A stretch of 64,000 nt of DNA from positions 682,001 to 746,000 of the forward strand of contig NZ_JBEPJZ010000001.1 in assembly GCF_040496035.1 (NCBI RefSeq), read 5' to 3'. Shown here piece after piece: positions 42,742 through 52,507 of this stretch. This stretch comes from Agromyces sp. SYSU T00194. GTDB taxonomy: Bacteria > Actinomycetota > Actinomycetes > Actinomycetales > Microbacteriaceae. The notes under the pieces were generated by a model. It saw nothing but the letters and a program-made list of their open reading frames with translations. It did no database searches and was not told where the DNA came from. Position numbers and translations under genes: made by a program. The number at the start of each line of letters is the position of its first letter. Within the stretch, counting starts at the first letter, position 1.

Positions 42742-45735
42742 ATGCTCGTCAGCCTCGGGCTCTTCGCGCTCGTGTCGCTGCTGACGCCGTTCGCCACCCG
42801 CCTCCTCGGCCGTCGCGTCTTCCCCATCATCGCGATCCTGCCCGCCGCCGTCTTCGCCTGGCTCTGCACGCTCCTGCCCACGGTGGTCGGCGAGGGCGCT
42901 GCCGAGGTCGAGCAGCTGCGGTGGATCCCGCAGCTCGGCATCGAGCTCGGCTTCCGGCTCGACGCGCTCTCGATGCTGCTCGCGCTCGTGGTGACCGGCG
43001 TGGGCGCAATCGTGCTGCTCTACTGCACCTGGTACTTCCGCGACGACGAGCCGTCGCTCGGGCGGTTCGCCGCGCTCCTGCTGCTGTTCGCCGGCGTCAT
43101 GTTCGGCCTCGTGACCGCCGACGACGTCTTCGCCCTGTTCATCTTCTGGGAGGCGACGAGCGTGCTCTCGTACCTCCTGATCGGCCACTACACGGGCCGC
43201 CGCGAGAGCCGCGGGGCGGCGCTGCAGGCGCTCACGGTCACGACGTTCGGCGGGCTGGTCATGCTCGTCGGCCTGGTGCTGCTCGCCGTCGCGGGCGAGA
43301 CCACGTCGCTCGCGACGCTCGTCGAGACCCCCGTCACCGGCGCCGCCGCCGAATGGGGCGTCGCGCTGGTGCTGGTCGGCGCGATCTCGAAGAGCGCGCT
43401 GGTGCCGTTCCACTTCTGGCTCCCCGCCGCGATGGCGGCGCCGACGCCGGTGAGCGCCTACCTGCACGCGGCGGCCATGGTGAAGGCGGGCGTCTACCTC
43501 GTGGCGCGCCTGGCGCCCGCGTACGCCGACCTGTCGGTGTGGCATCCGCTCGTCGTCGGCATCGGCGTGCTCACCATGCTGGTCGGCGGCTGGCGCGCGC
43601 TGCGGCAGTACGACCTGAAGCTGCTGCTCGCGTACGGCACGGTCAGCCAGCTCGGCTTCATGATCGTGGTCGTCGGCTTCGGCACGCGCGACGCGGCGCT
43701 GGCGGGGGTCGCGCTGCTGCTCGCGCACGCGCTGTTCAAGTCGACGCTGTTCCTCGTCGTGGGCATCGTCGACCACGCGGCCGGAACCCGCGACTGGCGC
43801 GAGCTGTCGGGCGTGGGCAGGCGGATGCCCGTGCTCGCGACGTTCGCCGGGCTCGCGGCCGCGTCCATGGCCGGCGTGCCGCCGCTCGTCGGGTTCGTCG
43901 CGAAGGAGGGGGTGTTCGAGGCGTTCCTCGAGGGCGCCGCCGCGGGCGAGGCGTGGGCGTGGCTCGCGCTCGTCGGGGTGCTCGTCGGCTCGATCCTCAC
44001 GGTCGCCTACACGGTGCGGTTCTTCTGGGGCGCGTTCTGGCGCCGACCCGGGAAGCCCGACACGCCCCTGCACGCGGAGGGCGCGGGCATCGTCGCCTCC
44101 CCCGTCGTGCTGGCGACCGCGAGCGTGGTCGCCGCGTTCGCGATCGGGTGGATCGAGCCGCTGCTCACGGGGTACGCCGACGAGCTGCCCGGGCCGCAGG
44201 AGTACCACCTCGCGATCTGGCACGGCTTCGGGCCGCCGCTGGCGATCTCGGCGCTGGTGTTCGGCGTCGGCGCCCTGCTGGTCTGGCTGCGACGCCCCGT
44301 CGCGCGGTTCCAGGCCGCGACCCCCGAATGGTTCGACGCGTCGCGCGAGTACCTGTCGATCGTGCGCGGCACCGATCGCTTCGCGGCGGGCGTCACCCTG
44401 TTCATCCAGCGCCGCGGGCTGCCCGGGTACGTCGGCGTCATCGTCATGGTGCTCGTGCTCGGCCTCGGCACCGGGATGCTGCTGAACGGCTCGTGGCCCG
44501 ACCAGTGGCGCGCCTGGGACTTCCCCGCCCAGCCGTTCATCGCGGGCGTGATGGCGGTCGCCGCGATCGCCGCCGCGGTCGCGAGCCACCGGGTGACCGC
44601 GATCCTGCTCGTCGGCGTCACCGGGTACGGCCTCGTGATGCTCTTCGGCATGTCGGGGGCGCCCGACCTCGCGCTCACCCAGGCGCTCGTCGAGTCGCTC
44701 ACCCTGGTGGCGTTCGTGCTCGTGCTGCGCCGGCTGCCGAAGCAGATCGCGCAGCACAACCCGCCCGTGCGGCGACGCTTCCGCGCGATCATCGGGGTGC
44801 TCGCGGGCGCGACCATGGGGGCGGTCGGCCTCATCGCGCTCGGCGCGCGCATCGAGCCGTCGATCTCGGGCGGCCTGCCCGAGCTCGCCCTCGAGGCGCA
44901 CGGGAAGAACATCGTGAACGTCATGCTCGTCGACATCCGCGCGTGGGACACCCTCGGCGAGATCTCGGTGCTCGTCGCGGTCGCCACCGGCGTCGCGAGC
45001 CTCATCTTCGTCACCGGGCGCACGGGCGCCGCGCCCCGGCTGGACTCGTCGGCGGGCCGTCGCGAGCGCGTGCGGCCCGTCGTCGAGCCCGAGCATGCGG
45101 AGCCCGACCCCGACGGCCGGCCGACGAACCGCCAGGCCTGGCTGCTGGCCGGGCGCACGCTCGCACCGGGCAACCGCTCGATCCTCATCGAGGTGCTCGT
45201 GCGGCTGCTCTTCCACCCGGCGATCGTCGTGTCGGTGTACCTGCTGTTCGCGGGCCACAACGCCCCCGGCGGCGGCTTCGCCGGCGGGCTGCTCGCGGGC
45301 CTCGCGCTCGTCGCGCGCTACCTCGCCGCGGGCCGCTACGAGCTCGGCGAGGCCGTGCCGGTCGACGCGGGCAAGCTGCTCGGATTCGGCCTGCTGCTCG
45401 CGGCCGGCACGGCGACCGCGCCCCTGCTGTTCGGCTCGACCGTGTTCGAGTCGACCTGGTTCGAGTGGCACGTGCCCGTGCTCGGCGAGATCTCCTTCGG
45501 CACCTCGACGTTGTTCGACATCGGCGTCTACCTCGTGGTGGTGGCGCTCGTGCTCGACATCCTGCGCTCGCTCGGCGCGGAGGTCGACCGCCATCGCGAG
45601 GAGGGCATGGACTCCGCCGCCGGGCCCACCGAGCCGGAGACGGGCCCCGTCGCCGTGGGCTCGACCACCACGATCGACGACGAGGAGGGTGCCCCGATGG
45701 GCGCACCCGCCACCCGCGGGGAGGACGGCCGATGA
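42742..45735 (+). CDS. mrpA: Na+/H+ antiporter subunit A with fused subunit B (MrpA-MrpB)
   Basis: 997 aa, first gene of the six-gene mrp operon. Residues 1-590 form a NuoL/MrpA-like antiporter domain (FIFWEATSVLSYLLIGHY; KSALVPFHFWLPAAMAAPTPVSAYLHAA with the membrane Lys and His residues). Residues about 600-680 carry the MrpA C-terminal segment (GAPDLALTQALVES). Residues about 800-940 are the MnhB domain (FAGHNAPGGGFAGGLLAG). The complex exchanges cytoplasmic Na+ for H+ and supports pH and salt tolerance. GGGGGGAGG precedes the ATG, and TAGGCT at 42711-42716 is a likely -10 box. The next ORF overlaps by 4 bp. Confidence 0.95.
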   Translation: MLVSLGLFALVSLLTPFATRLLGRRVFPIIAILPAAVFAWLCTLLPTVVGEGAAEVEQLRWIPQLGIELGFRLDALSMLLALVVTGVGAIVLLYCTWYFRDDEPSLGRFAALLLLFAGVMFGLVTADDVFALFIFWEATSVLSYLLIGHYTGRRESRGAALQALTVTTFGGLVMLVGLVLLAVAGETTSLATLVETPVTGAAAEWGVALVLVGAISKSALVPFHFWLPAAMAAPTPVSAYLHAAAMVKAGVYLVARLAPAYADLSVWHPLVVGIGVLTMLVGGWRALRQYDLKLLLAYGTVSQLGFMIVVVGFGTRDAALAGVALLLAHALFKSTLFLVVGIVDHAAGTRDWRELSGVGRRMPVLATFAGLAAASMAGVPPLVGFVAKEGVFEAFLEGAAAGEAWAWLALVGVLVGSILTVAYTVRFFWGAFWRRPGKPDTPLHAEGAGIVASPVVLATASVVAAFAIGWIEPLLTGYADELPGPQEYHLAIWHGFGPPLAISALVFGVGALLVWLRRPVARFQAATPEWFDASREYLSIVRGTDRFAAGVTLFIQRRGLPGYVGVIVMVLVLGLGTGMLLNGSWPDQWRAWDFPAQPFIAGVMAVAAIAAAVASHRVTAILLVGVTGYGLVMLFGMSGAPDLALTQALVESLTLVAFVLVLRRLPKQIAQHNPPVRRRFRAIIGVLAGATMGAVGLIALGARIEPSISGGLPELALEAHGKNIVNVMLVDIRAWDTLGEISVLVAVATGVASLIFVTGRTGAAPRLDSSAGRRERVRPVVEPEHAEPDPDGRPTNRQAWLLAGRTLAPGNRSILIEVLVRLLFHPAIVVSVYLLFAGHNAPGGGFAGGLLAGLALVARYLAAGRYELGEAVPVDAGKLLGFGLLLAAGTATAPLLFGSTVFESTWFEWHVPVLGEISFGTSTLFDIGVYLVVVALVLDILRSLGAEVDRHREEGMDSAAGPTEPETGPVAVGSTTTIDDEEGAPMGAPATRGEDGR

Positions 45736-46250
45736 CCGCATCCCTCACCCTCGTCGTGCTCGTCGCCGTCATGTTCGGCGCCGGCATCTACGTGATGCTC
45801 GAGCGCAGCCTCACGCGCGTGCTCATCGGGTTCCTCCTCGTCGGCAACGCCGTGAACCTGCTGATGTACCTGATGAGCGGCGCACCGGGCCTCGCGCCGG
45901 TGCTCGACGACGGCGTCGACCCCGAGGCGATCAGCGACCCGCTGCCGCAGGTGTTCATGCTCACCGCGATCGTCATCAACCTCGGCATCACGGCGTTCAT
46001 GCTCGCCCTCATCTACCGGTCGTGGTGGCTGGCGCAGCTCGGCGACCGCGGCGACCTGGTCGACGACGAGCAGGACGAGGTCGCCTCGAGCGAGGGCGCC
46101 GCCGACGTGGCGCGCAGCTCACTGCTCGACGACACCGCGATCATGCGGATCCTCGACGAGAGCGACGAGGAGTTCGAGGAGCGTCGCGCCCGGGCATCCG
46201 ACCGCTCGCCCTCCGGCCGCCGCTCCGACCGGGGAGGTGACGACCGATGA
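45732..46250 (+). CDS. mrpC: Na+/H+ antiporter subunit C
   Basis: 172 aa NuoK-like subunit. Three membrane helices occupy about residues 4-100 (GIYVMLERSLTRVLIGFLL; LMYLMSG; QVFMLTAIVINLGITAFMLAL), followed by a polar acidic tail of about 70 residues, longer than in the usual 110-130-residue MrpC. Start ATG overlaps the mrpA stop and its stop overlaps mrpD, so translation is coupled. Confidence 0.93.
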   Translation: MTASLTLVVLVAVMFGAGIYVMLERSLTRVLIGFLLVGNAVNLLMYLMSGAPGLAPVLDDGVDPEAISDPLPQVFMLTAIVINLGITAFMLALIYRSWWLAQLGDRGDLVDDEQDEVASSEGAADVARSSLLDDTAIMRILDESDEEFEERRARASDRSPSGRRSDRGGDDR

Positions 46251-47827
46251 CCGCCCTCGTGCCCCTCGTCGTGCTGCTGCCGCTGCTCGGCGCGGCCGCG
46301 ACCCTCGTGCTCGGCCGGCGCCGGCGACTGCAGCTCTGGCTGAGCGTCTCCGTGCTCGCCGCCGTCGCGATCATCGCGACCGTGCTGCTGGTGGCGGTCG
46401 ACCGCACCCGCGGACTCGTCGTGTACATCGGCGACTGGGACGCGCCCTTCGGCATCACCCTCGTCGTCGACCGGCTCTCGGCGATCATGCTCATCATCTC
46501 GGCGCTCATGCTGCTCGGCGTGCTCGTCTACTCCGTCGGGCAGGGCGTCGCCGACCGGCACCGCGAGACGCCGGTCTCGATCTTCTACCCGACGTACCTG
46601 ATCCTCGCGGCGGGCATCTGCAACGCGTTCATCGCGGGCGACCTGTTCAACCTCTACGTGGGCTTCGAGATCCTGCTGTCGGCGAGCTACGTGCTGCTGA
46701 CGCTGGGCGGCACCGGCGAGCGCATCCGCGCGGGCGTGACCTACATCGTGGTGAGCCTCGTCTCGTCGCTGTTCTTCCTCAGCGCGATCGCGCTGATCTA
46801 CGGCGCGACCGGCACCGCGAACCTCGCCCAGCTGTCGGTGCGCATCGCCGACCTGCCGCAGGACATCCAGCTGCTGCTGCACCTCGCGCTGATCATCGCG
46901 TTCGGCATCAAGGCCGCGGTCTTCCCGCTCTCGTTCTGGCTGCCCGACTCGTACCCGACCGCGCCCGCACCGGTCACCGCCGTGTTCGCTGGCCTGCTCA
47001 CGAAGGTCGGCGTCTACGCGCTCATCCGCTCGGAGATGACGATCTTCGCCGAGAACGACCTGACGACGATGTACCTCGTGCTCGGCGGGCTGACGATGCT
47101 CGTCGGCATCCTCGGCGCACTCGCCCAGGCCGACATCAAGCGGCTGCTGTCGTTCACGCTCGTCTCCCACATCGGCTACATGCTCATGGGCATCGGCCTC
47201 GCGACCGAGCTCGGCATCGCCGCGACCATCTACTACGTGGTGCACCACATCACGGTGCAGACCGCGCTGTTCCTCACGACCGGGCTCATCGAGCGGGTCG
47301 GCGGGGCGACCTCGGTCAGCCGGCTCGCCGGCCTGCTCGCGGCATCGCCGTTCGTGGCGATCCTGTTCTTCATCCCTGCGCTGAACCTCGGCGGCATCCC
47401 GCCGTTCTCCGGCTTCATCGGCAAGGTCGGCCTGTTCCTCGCGGGCGGGGAGCTGGCGGCGGATGCATCCGGGCCGGCGCCCTGGCTCATCTGGACCGTG
47501 ATCGGCGCCGGGGCGCTCACCTCCCTGCTGACGCTGTACGCGCTCTCCCGGTTCTGGAACCTCGGGTTCTGGCGCGGGCGCGACGAGCTCGAGGGCTACG
47601 AGTCGTTCCTCGTCGAGTCGATGCAGGAGGCGCCCGAGGGGGCGACCGTCACCGAGACGCGCACCGCGCCGACCCTGATGCTCGCCGCGACCGTCGGCCT
47701 CGTGCTCGTGACGCTGCTGCTCACGGTGCTCGCCGGCCCCCTGTTCGAGCTCACCGGCCGCGCCGCCGCGAACCTGCTCGACCCATCGATCTACGTGAAC
47801 CTGGTCTTCCCCGGGGGCATCCGATGA
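46247..47827 (+). CDS. mrpD: Na+/H+ antiporter subunit D
   Basis: 526 aa NuoN/NuoM-like proton-translocating subunit with about 14 membrane helices. Family marks are AGDLFNLYVGFEILLSASYVLL, FGIKAAVFPLSFWLPDSYP with the conserved Lys and Pro, LAQADIKRLLSFTLVSHIGYM and IPPFSGFIGKVGL. It pairs with MrpA as the second pumping subunit. It overlaps mrpC and mrpE by 4 bp at each end. Confidence 0.94.
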   Translation: MTALVPLVVLLPLLGAAATLVLGRRRRLQLWLSVSVLAAVAIIATVLLVAVDRTRGLVVYIGDWDAPFGITLVVDRLSAIMLIISALMLLGVLVYSVGQGVADRHRETPVSIFYPTYLILAAGICNAFIAGDLFNLYVGFEILLSASYVLLTLGGTGERIRAGVTYIVVSLVSSLFFLSAIALIYGATGTANLAQLSVRIADLPQDIQLLLHLALIIAFGIKAAVFPLSFWLPDSYPTAPAPVTAVFAGLLTKVGVYALIRSEMTIFAENDLTTMYLVLGGLTMLVGILGALAQADIKRLLSFTLVSHIGYMLMGIGLATELGIAATIYYVVHHITVQTALFLTTGLIERVGGATSVSRLAGLLAASPFVAILFFIPALNLGGIPPFSGFIGKVGLFLAGGELAADASGPAPWLIWTVIGAGALTSLLTLYALSRFWNLGFWRGRDELEGYESFLVESMQEAPEGATVTETRTAPTLMLAATVGLVLVTLLLTVLAGPLFELTGRAAANLLDPSIYVNLVFPGGIR

Positions 47828-48522
47828 GCCCCTCGCGCGACATCTCGCCCTGGCGCTCGCTCTGGCGCCAGCTGCCGCTGCTGGTGCTGCTGATCGCCCT
47901 GTGGCTGTTCCTCTGGGACGAGGTGACGGTCATGTCGGTCGTGACCGGCGTCGTGCTGGCCGTGCTCGTGACCCGCGTGCTCTACCTGCCGCCCGTGCTG
48001 CTGTCGGGCCGGTTCAACCCGTGGCGCGGGCTGCTGCTCGGCCTGCGCATGATCGTCGACGTCGTCACCGCGTCGATCGAGGTCGCCTTCGCGGCGGTGA
48101 ACCCGCGCTACCGGCCCGTGAACGCGATCATCGCGGTGCAGCTGCACACGCACTCCGACCTGGTGATGACGCTCACCGCGGAGGCCATCACGGTCGTGCC
48201 GGGCACCGTCGTCGTCGACGTCGACCGGGAACGGGCCGTGCTCTACCTGCATGCGCTCGGCACCCGCACCGAGGTCGACGTCGAGCGCACCCGCCGCCAC
48301 GTGCTCGGCACCGAGGAGCGCATCGTGCTCGCCGTCGGCACGCACGAGGAGGCCGAGTCGGTGCGTGCGGAGCGACGGGCGAGGCGGATGCAGCGGGGCG
48401 GCGGCGCCCACGGCGGCGCGCCCGACGGGCTCACCGGGCTGTCGAGCGACGCGGTGTCGCGGTCGGACCTCGCCCGGCGCGACGGCGAGCACCACCCGGA
48501 CCCGGGGGAGGAGGACCGATGA
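47824..48522 (+). CDS. mrpE: Na+/H+ antiporter subunit E
   Basis: 232 aa. Two N-terminal membrane helices (LPLLVLLIALWLFLWDEV; SVVTGVVLAVLVTRVLYLP), then the cytoplasmic MrpE domain with AFAAVNPRYRPVNAIIAVQ and TLTAEAITVVPGTVVVDVD. The C-terminal 55 residues are a polar Arg/Gly-rich tail not found in short MrpE proteins. ATGA overlaps join it to mrpD and mrpF. Confidence 0.93.
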   Translation: MSPSRDISPWRSLWRQLPLLVLLIALWLFLWDEVTVMSVVTGVVLAVLVTRVLYLPPVLLSGRFNPWRGLLLGLRMIVDVVTASIEVAFAAVNPRYRPVNAIIAVQLHTHSDLVMTLTAEAITVVPGTVVVDVDRERAVLYLHALGTRTEVDVERTRRHVLGTEERIVLAVGTHEEAESVRAERRARRMQRGGGAHGGAPDGLTGLSSDAVSRSDLARRDGEHHPDPGEEDR

Positions 48523-48794
48523 GCATCCTGACCCTGGCGGTGATCGTCCTCGCCGCCGTCATGTTCGGCATCGGCGCGATCTGCGCGGTGTGGCGGATCA
48601 TCCGCGGGCCGTCGATCCTCGACCGTGCCCTCGCCGCCGACGTGCTGCTGGCGATCTCGATGTGCGCGCTCGGCGCCGAGATGGCCGTGAACCGCCACAC
48701 CGACACGCTCGTGGTGCTGCTCGTGCTGGCGATGTTCGCCGTGCTCGGGTCGATCGCCATCGCGCGGTTCATGGCGAAGGAGGACGACTCGTGA
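48519..48794 (+). CDS. mrpF: Na+/H+ antiporter subunit F
   Basis: 91 aa with three membrane helices. The conserved FxxWRIIRGPSILDRALAADV segment carries the family Arg and the charged loop. It sits in the membrane core of the complex. Overlaps mrpE and mrpG by 4 bp. Confidence 0.93.
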   Translation: MSILTLAVIVLAAVMFGIGAICAVWRIIRGPSILDRALAADVLLAISMCALGAEMAVNRHTDTLVVLLVLAMFAVLGSIAIARFMAKEDDS

Positions 48795-49243
48795 CCGCCG
48801 CATCCGCCGCATTCGCCGCCCTGCTCCTGCCCGCCGAGGCGATGCCGCTGCTGCCCGAGGACTTCTCGGTGCGCGATGCCATCGTCGGCGCGCTGATCGT
48901 GCTCGGCGCCTTCCTCTCCCTCGCTGCGGGCGTCGGCATCGTGCGGTTCCCCGACGTGCTCTCGCGGCTGCACGCCGGCACGAAGCCGCAGGTGCTCGGC
49001 CTCGTCGCGGTGCTCACGGCGATCCTGCTCGAGGTGCCGAGCTGGGGCGTGCTCACGACGATCGTGCTGATCCTCACGTTCCAGCTGCTGACCCAGCCGA
49101 TGACGGCCCACATGCTCGGCCGCGCCGCCTACCGCACCGACCACGTGCGGCGCGACCTGCTCATCGACGACGAGCTGGCCGAGGACATCGCGCGGCGCGA
49201 GCGCGAGCGGGAACGTGCCGGCGACGACCGCGGCGACGCCTGA
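48791..49243 (+). CDS. mrpG: Na+/H+ antiporter subunit G
   Basis: 150 aa. GTG start overlapping the mrpF stop. Three membrane helices carry the family motif GIVRFPDVLSRLHAGTKPQV and the final MTAHMLGRAAY, then a charged Arg/Glu C-terminal tail of about 35 residues. Last gene of the mrp operon; a 121-bp gap with no obvious terminator hairpin follows. Confidence 0.93.
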   Translation: MTAASAAFAALLLPAEAMPLLPEDFSVRDAIVGALIVLGAFLSLAAGVGIVRFPDVLSRLHAGTKPQVLGLVAVLTAILLEVPSWGVLTTIVLILTFQLLTQPMTAHMLGRAAYRTDHVRRDLLIDDELAEDIARRERERERAGDDRGDA

Positions 49244-49364
49244 CGCCTGCCACCTGCCGCCTGGCCGCCCTGTCGCCTGCCCGCGAGGGGCCCAACGGCC
49301 CACTGACAGCCACTCCGCCCGGGAGTACCGTGAGGGGCATCCACGCTCCGAGGGGGGAGACGCG

Positions 49365-50318
49365 ATGGGCACCCATGTCAACGTCGACAACTTCGCGGTC
49401 GCCGAGACCGCGCGCATGTTCCACGACCTGCAGCGCGACGCCGGTGGCGTCAACCGGCTGCTGCACCATCGGGAGCCCGCGCCGATCGACCAGCAGACCG
49501 TGATCCGGATGAATCGCGACACGCTCTACAGCTTCGCGATCGTCGACGTCTCGGCCGGTGCGACGCTGACGCTCCCCGACGCGGGCGGTCGCTACGTCTC
49601 GGCGATGGTCGTGAACGAGGGGCACTACATCCCGGTCGTGTTCCACGGCGCGGGTTCGCACCACATCGACGCCGAGGTCGCCGGCTCGCCGCACTGCTTC
49701 GTCGCGCTGCGGATCCTGGTCGACCCGAACGACCCCGACGACGTCGCCGCGGTCGCGGCGCTGCAGGACGGGGTCGCGCTCGAGGCGGCATCCGACGCGC
49801 CCTTCCCCGACCCGGACTTCGACACCGCGTCGCTCGATGCGACGCGGAACGCGCTGCTGCAGCTCGCGGCCGGCATCGGCGGGTTCGAGCGCACGTTCGG
49901 CCGCCCCGACGAGGTCGACCCCGTGCGGCACCTCATCGGCACCGCGGCCGGATGGGGCGGGCTGCCGTCGACGGAGGCGTCGTACGTCGGCGTCACGCCC
50001 GATGAGGGCACCGGCACGTTCGCCCTGCGCATGGCCGACGTGCCGGTCGACGCGTTCTGGTCGATCTCGGTGTACGACGCGAAGGGGTTCTTCGAGCCGA
50101 ACGCGAGCGGCCGGTACACGGTGAACAGCGTCACCGGCGTGCCCGACGACGACGGCGCGATCACGGTGCACTTCGTGCCCGACGACGCGGTGCGCGACCT
50201 GCCGAACGCGATCCCGACGCCCGAGGGGTGGAACTTCATCGTGCGCCTGTACCAGCCGCGTCCGGAGTACTTCGCGGGCGCCTGGACCGTGCCCGACCTG
50301 ACGCCCGTGCTGCGCTGA
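49365..50318 (+). CDS. DUF1254/DUF1214 domain protein
   Basis: 317 aa without a signal peptide. Residues about 5-130 match DUF1254 (VNVDNFAVAETARMF; QQTVIRMNRDTLYSFAIVDVSAG), and about 205-315 match DUF1214 (FALRMADVPVDAFWSISVYDAKGFFEPN; NFIVRLYQP). The family is widespread, mostly uncharacterised, and has a beta-sandwich fold. GGGGGGAG upstream supports ATG 49365; TACCGT near 49325 is a possible -10 box. Confidence 0.85.
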   Translation: MGTHVNVDNFAVAETARMFHDLQRDAGGVNRLLHHREPAPIDQQTVIRMNRDTLYSFAIVDVSAGATLTLPDAGGRYVSAMVVNEGHYIPVVFHGAGSHHIDAEVAGSPHCFVALRILVDPNDPDDVAAVAALQDGVALEAASDAPFPDPDFDTASLDATRNALLQLAAGIGGFERTFGRPDEVDPVRHLIGTAAGWGGLPSTEASYVGVTPDEGTGTFALRMADVPVDAFWSISVYDAKGFFEPNASGRYTVNSVTGVPDDDGAITVHFVPDDAVRDLPNAIPTPEGWNFIVRLYQPRPEYFAGAWTVPDLTPVLR

Positions 50319-50368
50319 TTCGCCCGGCCGCGGGCGCGCGTGTCGGCCGGGTGCGAGAGGGTGGAGGG

Positions 50369-52480
50369 GTGACGACCGCCACCACGACCCGCGACGCCGC
50401 CCGCGACATCCTGCGCACCCTCGTCGGGCGCGACGACGCCGACTTCCACGACGGCCAGTTCGAGGCGATCTCGACCCTGGTCGACGACCGCCGGCGCGCG
50501 CTCGTCGTGCAGCGCACGGGGTGGGGCAAGTCGGCCGTGTACTTCGTGGCGACCCTGCTGCGCCGTCGCCAGGGCGCAGGTCCCACGGTGCTGGTCTCCC
50601 CGCTGCTCGCCCTCATGCGCGACCAGATCGCCGCCGCCGAACGGGCGGGGGTGCGGGCCGTCGCGATCAACTCGACCAACGCGCACGAATGGGGCGACGT
50701 GCTCGCGGCCCTCGACCGCGACGAGGTCGACGTGCTGCTGGTCTCCCCCGAGCGGCTGAACAACCCGTCGTTCCGCGACGAGCGCCTGCCGGTGCTCGTG
50801 CGCCGCATGGGCATGCTCGTCGTCGACGAGGCGCACTGCATCAGCGACTGGGGCCACGACTTCCGGCCCGACTACCGGCGTCTCGCCGAGCTCATCGCGC
50901 AGCTGCCCGACGACGTGCCCGTGCTCGCGACCACGGCGACCGCGAACAGCCGGGTGGTGACCGATGTCGCGGAGCAGCTGGAGCACGCCGCCGACGGGCG
51001 CTCGGTGGAGGTCGTGACGATCCGCGGGCCGCTGGCGCGGGCATCCTTGCGCCTCGGGGTGCTGCGGCTGCCCGAAGCGCGCGGCCGGCTGGGCTGGCTG
51101 CTCAGCCACCTCGACGACCTGCCCGGCTCGGGCATCGTCTACGCCCTCACGGTGAGCGCCGCGAACGACACGGCACGGATGCTGCGCGACGCCGGGCACG
51201 AGGTGCGCGCCTACACGGGGCAGACGGACCCGGCCGAGCGCGAGGAGTCGGAGCGGCTGCTGAAGGAGAACCGGGTCAAGGCGCTCGTCGCGACCTCGGC
51301 GCTCGGCATGGGCTTCGACAAGCCCGACCTGGGGTTCGTCGTGCACCTGGGCGCGCCGTCGTCGCCGGTGGCGTACTACCAGCAGGTGGGCCGCGCCGGC
51401 CGCGCGACCGACAACGCCGACGTGCTGCTGCTGCCCGGCCACGAGGACCCCGACATCTGGCACCACTTCGCCACCGCGTCGATGCCGACCGAGGAGCGCG
51501 CGTCGCGGGTCATCGCGGCGCTCTCCCCCGACGAGCCGCTGTCGACGCCGGCGCTCGAGTCGATCGTCGACATCCGCCGCTCGCCGCTCGAGCTGCTGCT
51601 GAAGGTGCTCGACGTCGACGGCGCGGTGCGGCGCGTGCGCGGCGGCTGGGTGTCGACCGGGCAGCCGTGGGTGTACGACGCCGACCGGTACGACCGCATT
51701 GCCGCCGAGCGCCGCGCCGAGCAGCAGCACATGATCGACTACGAGCGCACCGACGGCTGCCGCATGGAGTTCCTGCAACGCGCGCTCGACGACGACACCG
51801 CGGCGCCCTGCGGGCGGTGCGACACCTGCACGTCACCGTGGTTCCCGACCGACATCGACGACTCTGCCGCCGACACGGCCGCGGCCTCGCTCGACCGCGT
51901 GGGCGTGCCGATCGAGCCGCGCGCGCAGTGGCCGACCGGCGCCGACCGCCTGGGCGTACCGGTGAAGGGCCGCATCGCGCCCGACGAGCGCATGGCGGAG
52001 GGCCGCGCCCTGGCCCGCCTCACCGACCTCGGCTGGGGCGGTCCGCTGCGCGAGGTCTTCGCCGAGTCGGCGGCGGATGCCCCGGTGTCGGGCGCCCTGC
52101 GCGACGCGGTCGTGCGCGTGCTCGCCGACTGGCCGTGGGCGGAGCGCCCGGTCGCGGTCGTGTCGATGCCCGCCCGCCGCCGGCCGCTGCTCGTCGAGTC
52201 GCTCGCGCGCGGCCTGGCCGAGGTCGGCCGGCTCCCCTACCTCGGCGCGCTCGGGCTGGTCGACGGCGGCCCGACCGGCGATGCCGGCGGCAACAGCGCG
52301 TACCGGCTGGCGGGCGTGTGGGGGCGCTTCGAGGCATCCGCCCTCGACCTGCCCGACGGGCCCGTGCTGCTGGTCGACGACCTCGCCGACAGCCGCTGGA
52401 CCCTGACCGTGGCCGCGCGGGAGCTGCGGCGCGCCGGGGCGGGCGCCGTGCTGCCGTTCGCGCTGGCACTGCGCGGGTAG
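50369..52480 (+). CDS. RecQ-like DNA helicase with C-terminal phosphoribosyltransferase-like domain
   Basis: 703 aa. GTG start with GTGGAGGG upstream. Residues 1-360 are the SF2 helicase core: Walker A RTGWGKS (about 49-55), the DEAH box in VVDEAHCISDWGHDFRPDY (about 150-168), QVGRAGR. A RecQ-type zinc site is formed by DGCRM (about 462-466) and CGRCDTC (about 481-487). The canonical winged-helix and HRDC domains are not obvious; instead residues about 540-703 resemble a type-I phosphoribosyltransferase, with the PRPP-loop motif LLVDDLADSRWT (about 667-678). The fused domain may be regulatory or bind a nucleotide. 3'-5' DNA unwinding in repair is expected. Confidence 0.86.
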   Translation: MTTATTTRDAARDILRTLVGRDDADFHDGQFEAISTLVDDRRRALVVQRTGWGKSAVYFVATLLRRRQGAGPTVLVSPLLALMRDQIAAAERAGVRAVAINSTNAHEWGDVLAALDRDEVDVLLVSPERLNNPSFRDERLPVLVRRMGMLVVDEAHCISDWGHDFRPDYRRLAELIAQLPDDVPVLATTATANSRVVTDVAEQLEHAADGRSVEVVTIRGPLARASLRLGVLRLPEARGRLGWLLSHLDDLPGSGIVYALTVSAANDTARMLRDAGHEVRAYTGQTDPAEREESERLLKENRVKALVATSALGMGFDKPDLGFVVHLGAPSSPVAYYQQVGRAGRATDNADVLLLPGHEDPDIWHHFATASMPTEERASRVIAALSPDEPLSTPALESIVDIRRSPLELLLKVLDVDGAVRRVRGGWVSTGQPWVYDADRYDRIAAERRAEQQHMIDYERTDGCRMEFLQRALDDDTAAPCGRCDTCTSPWFPTDIDDSAADTAAASLDRVGVPIEPRAQWPTGADRLGVPVKGRIAPDERMAEGRALARLTDLGWGGPLREVFAESAADAPVSGALRDAVVRVLADWPWAERPVAVVSMPARRRPLLVESLARGLAEVGRLPYLGALGLVDGGPTGDAGGNSAYRLAGVWGRFEASALDLPDGPVLLVDDLADSRWTLTVAARELRRAGAGAVLPFALALRG

Positions 52481-52507
52481 CCCTGCGCTCCTCCGCGGGG
52501 GGCTCGC

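Noticed and set aside
42562..45741. A 1059-codon minus-strand frame opposite mrpA
   Set aside because: Arg/Glu/Asp-rich shadow of a hydrophobic gene; mrpA motifs and operon overlaps fix the coding strand.
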